This document shows, piece after piece, positions 51,016 to 64,000 of a stretch of 64,000 nt of DNA. The stretch lies in contig CM060471.1 of assembly GCA_030544235.1 (NCBI GenBank), positions 3,515,348 through 3,579,347 of the forward strand, written 5' to 3'. The first letter of the stretch is position 1. Every line of letters begins with the position of its first letter. Position numbers and translations under genes: made by a program. The notes beneath the pieces are model-generated. The model saw only the letters and a program-made list of their open reading frames with translations. It made no database searches and was not told the DNA's origin. The stretch comes from Lepturacanthus savala. Its lineage: Eukaryota > Chordata > Actinopteri > Scombriformes > Trichiuridae.

Positions 51016-51455
51016 GTCAGAATATGACGTGATAGTCACCCCCACACCATCACACAATCAGCTCTAATTAACAGTGTAACTTTGATGTTCACCTGCATCT
51101 CAACAGGATCTACACAACAACACAATCACAAGGAGCCAGATCACCTGCTTCAACACAGGATTTACGGCAGGTAACAACAGCTCCACATTCATTGGTTAAC
51201 AACAGGATTGTCTTTTAATTAGCCATCAGCATTACATGTTTTCTCCTGTTTTAACAACAATACATGATTTATAGACAGTTATAAATAAAGTAAAAAAATT
51301 AAAAAAAAAAAAAAAAAAAAAGTTCTTCCTGTGGAGGGGAATAGGTTGGGCATAGTGGCCCTGCAGAGTCAGGAGCTCTGGTTTTGGAACTGATATAATA
51401 GTAAGGATATAATATAACATAGAATATGTATAAAAAAGAAATATACAAGGATAGA

Positions 51456-52896
<1,441 letters not shown>

Positions 52897-53115
52897 CATC
52901 TGTTGATGAGTCAGAGGTGAAGCAGTCATCCACCGACTGGAAGGTCTGTGGTTCTGATTACTGCCTCCTCCAATCTACACTAGGTACATGTGTTCTTCAA
53001 AATCCTTCCTATTGGCTGTGTCATCGTTGTGAATGAAATCAGCCAATTAGGTTAGATCCTGATGAGAAGCTTGCATCTTGTATGGCAGGCACCGCCAGCA
53101 GTGTATGAATATACC
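52897..53115 (+). mobile_element. relic of a second tRNA-derived SINE family
   Basis: The order TCATCCACCGACTGGAAGGT, GTGGTTCTGATTACTGCCTC and TTGTATGGCAGGCACC, CAGTGTATGAAT matches a widespread teleost SINE whose head holds a B box GGTTCGATCC. Here the box is mutated to GGTTCTGATTA and the body is shortened. The assignment is from remembered consensus; the ends are approximate. Confidence 0.55.
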
Positions 53116-54974
53116 TGCACATCCTTTGTTCTGATGCTGCTCCAATATTCAAGATTGTATATTGAAAGAAAGAGTCACAGATTTAAAAGACTTTCTAGTA
53201 AAAGTAGATGAATCTAGAAGAAATAAGGATGTTGTCCATGTACATAATGACATTCATGGTTTATCACTAAACAATATATATAGATGATGATAACATATAA
53301 TACAGCGATTTAATCTATTGTTGTGTCTGTGTAAAACACTACATCTGCAAAACCTTTAAAAAACATTCACAAAATATTTCACTGATTTTATACATGAAAT
53401 TAAACATAAATAAATAAAAAATAAAAGCATCACTGTGTCAGCTTCTGGGTCAGGCCTGGACTCAAGAGGATTCAAGCCCAGGGGTGTAACTATGTCTTAA
53501 AGAAATTAACCAGGCTATAAAACTTTAGCTAAAGAGGGCTAGGCTAGGAAAAAAAACACTCCACTGGAGGAAAAAGGAATCCAATACAGAAATCTATAAA
53601 AGTTTCAAGGAAATCAAAATCAATCACAGAAAATGGAAATAATCAAATGAAGTACAATACTACAAAATACACTACCTGAGCAAATCTATTTATTTACTTT
53701 CCACCATGGCAAAAGTATAAATCTGCTGCAACAAGATTAATCCAATGTGATTAATTGTAGTCATTAAGCAGCAGCAACAGGAGCAGCATCAGTCAGTGGT
53801 ATGAGCTGAGCTCCATCTAGTGGATAGTAATCATCTGTTAGTTCTGTTCACCAAGATGAAACAAGTCGATACTGTTCCTGCTGGTTGGTATCAATTCCTA
53901 CAATATTTAATATAGAATATAGACACTCATCTTTTAATCTTGTATAATCCCAATCCCATTCCTTTTGGATTTTAATTTTTTTATTGATTATTTATAGTTT
54001 TCTGTCTTAATGCATGTGGCATATTTTTTTTGTCAAGCTCTGTATTTTCAGGTTAATGTTGTCATTTCAACTTCATCCATGTAAATACGTATCTATGGTC
54101 CCACTGACAGAGAATCATCCTGCAGTCCTGAGTTCAGTTTCTATTATTTTCTACCAAGGGTAGTGTAACTGTGTATATATAGTGAAATTAGTGTCTGTGT
54201 ATGCATGTGTGTGTGTGGGAGAGAGAGAGAGCGAGAGGAAGAGAGAGAGAATATTATTTTATAGAAGGGGTCATACCTGGGGTCATTATTGTCTCTACAA
54301 ATAATTAAAATTAGTGTTGTTGTTCCCCCAAAAACTCCACTTTATATTTAGTTTATGGGGGTTTCATAAAAAAAAGAAGCACTATGAAGCACTATGTAAC
54401 AAACTGACATGTTGTGATCAAGGCAGACATTGGTTAAAAGATTGAACCAAAAATAGTGAAATGGTGGAATATTATATATTTTTATAGCAGATTAATGAAG
54501 AGAACATGTCTGTCTTTTGGGAGTAACAATGGAATTAAAAGTGCTACACAAGAGTTAACATACAGCAAATGTACAACTATCCTGTTTGAAATGATTCTAA
54601 ATAACGAGGTACTGATAGCAGCAAAGTACAAACTACCTGTGTACAAATGCTATTTTTTTCTGCTATTACTATTGTTGTTCCATACTAGGGAGGCACTTAT
54701 CTGTTGATGGATTTGTATATACAGTAAGTAGCTGTTACAGTAGACTCTCACTAGCTGGAAAAAAAATGAGATGCACAACTATGATTAAGTGATTTTAATC
54801 ATCATAAAGTATCATCCACTTTTGGGTTCCCAGCCAGTATGGATTCAGACAACAAAATAGCAAATAAAGTAACATAAAAAAATAAAAATATTTATCTCCA
54901 GCAAATCAACCACTTTTAGATAACTTTTACAATATATGATCCACACTTGAGCCACAACTTACCCACATGTACTA

Positions 54975-54976
<2 letters not shown>
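53116..54976. other. non-coding, nothing recognised
   Basis: Includes a small GA run at 54212-54252. No gene features. Confidence 0.5.

Positions 54977-55034
<58 letters not shown>
54977..55034. repeat. (AT)n microsatellite
   Basis: About 28 AT units. Confidence 0.95.
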
Positions 55035-55037
<3 letters not shown>

Positions 55038-55591
55038 GCAGCAGATTCAGCTTTATTGGAGGAAGCCTACTAACACTGCACCGATCTACAAACAGCACTG
55101 ATGACATAATCAGGGATTCTCAGACATCACTGTGTGTTCACAGGTGGAGGAGCAGCAGACGTACAACAATAAAAGTATGTATATGTACAGTGGTATGTTA
55201 TTTTATTCCTGAGATCCTGCTGTTTATGGAATAACAGTAGTAATATGCTTCTCATAGTAATGACACCACAATATAGCTGATTCTGCAACATACAATAACT
55301 TTGCAAGACAGATCCATCAAAATTGATGAGGAAACTTCACCTAGAACAAAAAAAAATCCATACTAATCAACTGCATTAAGATTGAGTACTTTCATATTCA
55401 TATATAATATTATATACAAAAATTAGTCCAAACAATGTGCAACAACAATTATACAAAGGTATTAAAAAAATAAAAGAAAAATATTTCAAAAAGCCAGAAA
55501 CTGGTCGAAGGCTGCACTGGCACAAAGCACAAAAAGTTAAAGTGTGAACAGAGATAAAAGACACAGAGAAGCTCTGTTCCCTTACAGCATC

Positions 55592-56017
55592 TTAAAGGTC
55601 CCATATCACACAAATAACAATAAGATCTAAGGATTATATAAAAGCTGTCCCATGCATCAAACACTCAAACACAAAAACTTAGAAACGCACACAGCCGATA
55701 TTTACAAAGTTTGCAGTTTCATGGCTTGTTTGTAATTCTTTGTCTTTATGATGTCATGCAGTAGCACCATCCACCTGTAGATTTACTCAGCACAGCCTAC
55801 CTGCCCCACTGTCACACACACTTCATTCAATCTACAAATTGAAAATCAGCATCATCAGAAGAGAGGGTCATGAATATTTATGCAACAGACCAAAAACAAC
55901 CTTCTGGAGCTGCAGTGAAGCGCTTTAGAGAGCTAAACTTTAAATTGCAAATACATCACATTAGGGATATCAAAACTTAAAATAAAGCCCGGAAAAGTGC
56001 AGATATGGAACCTTTAA
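55592..56017. mobile_element. TTAA-flanked MITE downstream of nhlrc3
   Basis: The ends TTAAAGGTCCCATATC and GATATGGAACCTTTAA are imperfect inverted repeats that include TTAA, consistent with a piggyBac- or Kolobok-type MITE of about 420 bp. It starts about 0.7 kb past the nhlrc3 stop. No coding capacity is seen. Confidence 0.6.
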
Positions 56018-56601
56018 GGCTGAGATCATCTCAGTTTTAAGATGTTTTAGGAAACAGGAATTACATTTGAAGCAGTGCAAATTCAAGAAAAGTACAAACA
56101 GCATATAACTTTACAAAACAGCAAAAAGACAGTGAAAAACTCATCAGCAAACAGCAAATCAATACCAAATAAACAACATGGTACCCTTTTCTATCTGACA
56201 GACAGGTCTGTGTTCAGTGGTGCCGTCAAGGGGGAAAGTTAGGAGGATTCTAAGGGCCCAGCTGGATCCGTTCCGTCGTATCACAGGTGTCGGGTGATGC
56301 TATAAACAATTTGTCCATGGTTTTAAAGCCCTAGTGGTAACGGAACCTGCTATAAACACGTAGGGCAGCGTTTGTGTAATAACCTCCTAGTGCCACAAGA
56401 TGGAGACAAACATCCTGCACCACAGCTTTAAAACAGATAATTGGAATGACTCATGTCCATTTTAAAATTTGTTTCCAAATCAAATACATAAAGACAGCCC
56501 AGTTTTGTGGTAGCCTTTTGATGTTGAATTCTATTTTGGAATACTGGATATTGTTAATTACTTTGAGCAATAGAGTCAGAAGATACCAATAGTGGTTAGG
56601 G

Positions 56602-56607
56602 TTTATT
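56602..56607 (-). other. candidate nhlrc3 polyadenylation signal
   Basis: On the minus strand this reads AATAAA, 122 bases past the nhlrc3 stop codon. It is the first canonical hexamer downstream, so it would give a short 3' UTR. Evidence is motif and position only. Confidence 0.45.
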
Positions 56608-56728
56608 ATACTTTTTCCATTTTTCTTGAATATTAATATATAGTATATGGACATGTTTTGGTCCATTTATAAATTATTGGTCATGCTTATGATTGGCACA
56701 GCAAGTTTCTGATCAGCCCAGTGTGGCT

Positions 56729-63238
<6,510 letters not shown>

Positions 63239-63368
63239 CGGTGGCGTGTTGATTTAATGTCCTGGTCCCGTCTGTTACTAACGGCGCTGATATCAAGTTC
63301 TAATCCCGATATTTAAGGAGAATTTGAAACCATTTCAAACGTAGAATCCACTTCCTCTTGAGCCCGAA
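63239..63368. promoter_or_regulatory. candidate bidirectional promoter of nhlrc3
   Basis: These 130 bp separate the nhlrc3 ATG (minus) from a plus-strand ATG that is followed by a splice donor. The interval carries CCACTTCCTCTT at 63348-63359, an ETS-factor core (GGAAGT on the minus strand) typical of TATA-less housekeeping promoters. No TATA box is obvious. In human, from memory, NHLRC3 lies head-to-head with PROSER1. The function here is inferred from arrangement and motif. Confidence 0.4.
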
Positions 63369-63387
63369 ATGACAACAAAGCAGCGTG
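63369..63387 (+). CDS. possible first coding exon of a divergent gene (partial)
   Basis: An ATG with G at -3 opens six codons (MTTKQR) plus one base, followed at once by a perfect donor GTAAGT at 63388-63393. The exon would be phase 1. The peptide is too short to identify and does not match the start of PROSER1 as I remember it. No second exon is visible before the window ends. It may be chance. Confidence 0.25.
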
Positions 63388-63788
63388 GTAAGTTATATAG
63401 AGTAGTACACCGCGTTTCCGCTCAATATTTCACAATAAAACATGCCCAAACTACATCTTGTATTGATCTCTTTCTGAGACAGAGTTGAACAACAACAGTT
63501 CAAAATAAATAAATGCATGACTCAAAAGATAAATTGTTATAAATAAAGAAATGTAGAAGTAAAAGACTTTATTTATATATAAATTTGCATGATAATTTGA
63601 AATCAATAAGTATGCCCACAAATAGAAAAAAAACGTATTTCTGTGCATATTTATCGATTTTTTTTCTTCACCCATATTTACTGATTTATTTCTTCACCCA
63701 TATCTTAATGAGATGGCGGGACAACAGCCAGTGATTAAGTGATTATTATTCTTAATAACCTTGTATTAATTAAAAAAATGTAATAGAA

Positions 63789-64000
63789 GGTCAGTCAGTC
63801 ATTTTCTATACCTGCTTATTCCTCATTAGGGTCACATGGTCTGCTGGAGCCTATCCCAGCACATTACAGGTGAGAGGCAGGGATACACCCCAGATGGTCA
63901 CACACACCATTCACTCACACACTCACACCTACAGGCAATTTAGAGTCACCAATTAACCTCAGCATGTTTTTGGACTGTGGGAGGAAGCTGGAGTACCTGG
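63789..64000 (-). mobile_element. SINE copy truncated by the window edge
   Basis: Minus-strand copy: the plus strand opens GGTCAGTCAGTCATTTTCTA (the complement of the tail) and runs through the conserved TCTAAATTGCC-type middle and the 'CTTCCTCCCACAGTCC' block. The tRNA-like head lies beyond position 64000. It sits about 0.4 kb upstream of the putative divergent first exon. Confidence 0.88.

Overview
The window looks like vertebrate, and specifically teleost fish, nuclear DNA. It is AT-rich and mostly non-coding. It has many long (CA)n, (AT)n and (TAATA)n microsatellites, and a dense mix of fish-type DNA transposons (Tc1/mariner, hAT, TTAA-specific piggyBac-type), tRNA-derived SINEs and a solo LTR. 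No operons, bacterial genes or CRISPR arrays are present. The species cannot be named from the sequence.

Only one protein-coding gene can be supported: a three-exon NHL-repeat protein gene on the minus strand at about 56.7-63.2 kb. I recognise it as nhlrc3. It encodes a 353-residue secreted or signal-anchored beta-propeller. Exon 1 is 62980-63238, exon 2 is 59975-60177 and exon 3 is 56729-57328, and the reading frame is continuous across both junctions. Just upstream, on the plus strand, a short ATG plus splice-donor candidate (63369-63387) lies head-to-head with it, so the interval could be a bidirectional promoter.

Region 1-56.7 kb is a gene desert of interspersed repeats. It holds two full-length and two shortened copies of one SINE (a fifth lies at the right edge of the window), a 762-bp solo LTR (10611-11372), a 1.22-kb Tc1-like transposon with a decayed transposase (23730-24949), a second, heavily deleted Tc1 relic (44803-45570), a 2.36-kb hAT element with an 8-bp target duplication (36961-39317), and several MITE families. 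One MITE family, present five times, has GGGTCAGTGACAAA ends and 4-bp target duplications; I cannot assign it to a known superfamily. Several islands of ordinary GC content without repeats (about 13.5, 17.8, 32.4 and 36.1 kb) could be conserved regulatory elements, but this cannot be shown without alignment.

Region 56.7-63.4 kb is nhlrc3, and its introns are largely made of transposons. Intron 2 contains a triple-nested stack: a piggyBac-type MITE holding a hAT element, which in turn holds a second hAT. Without the stack the intron would be only about 0.1 kb. Intron 1 carries a second piggyBac-type MITE and an uninterrupted run of about 100 CA units. The right edge (63789-64000) is another SINE copy cut by the window end.
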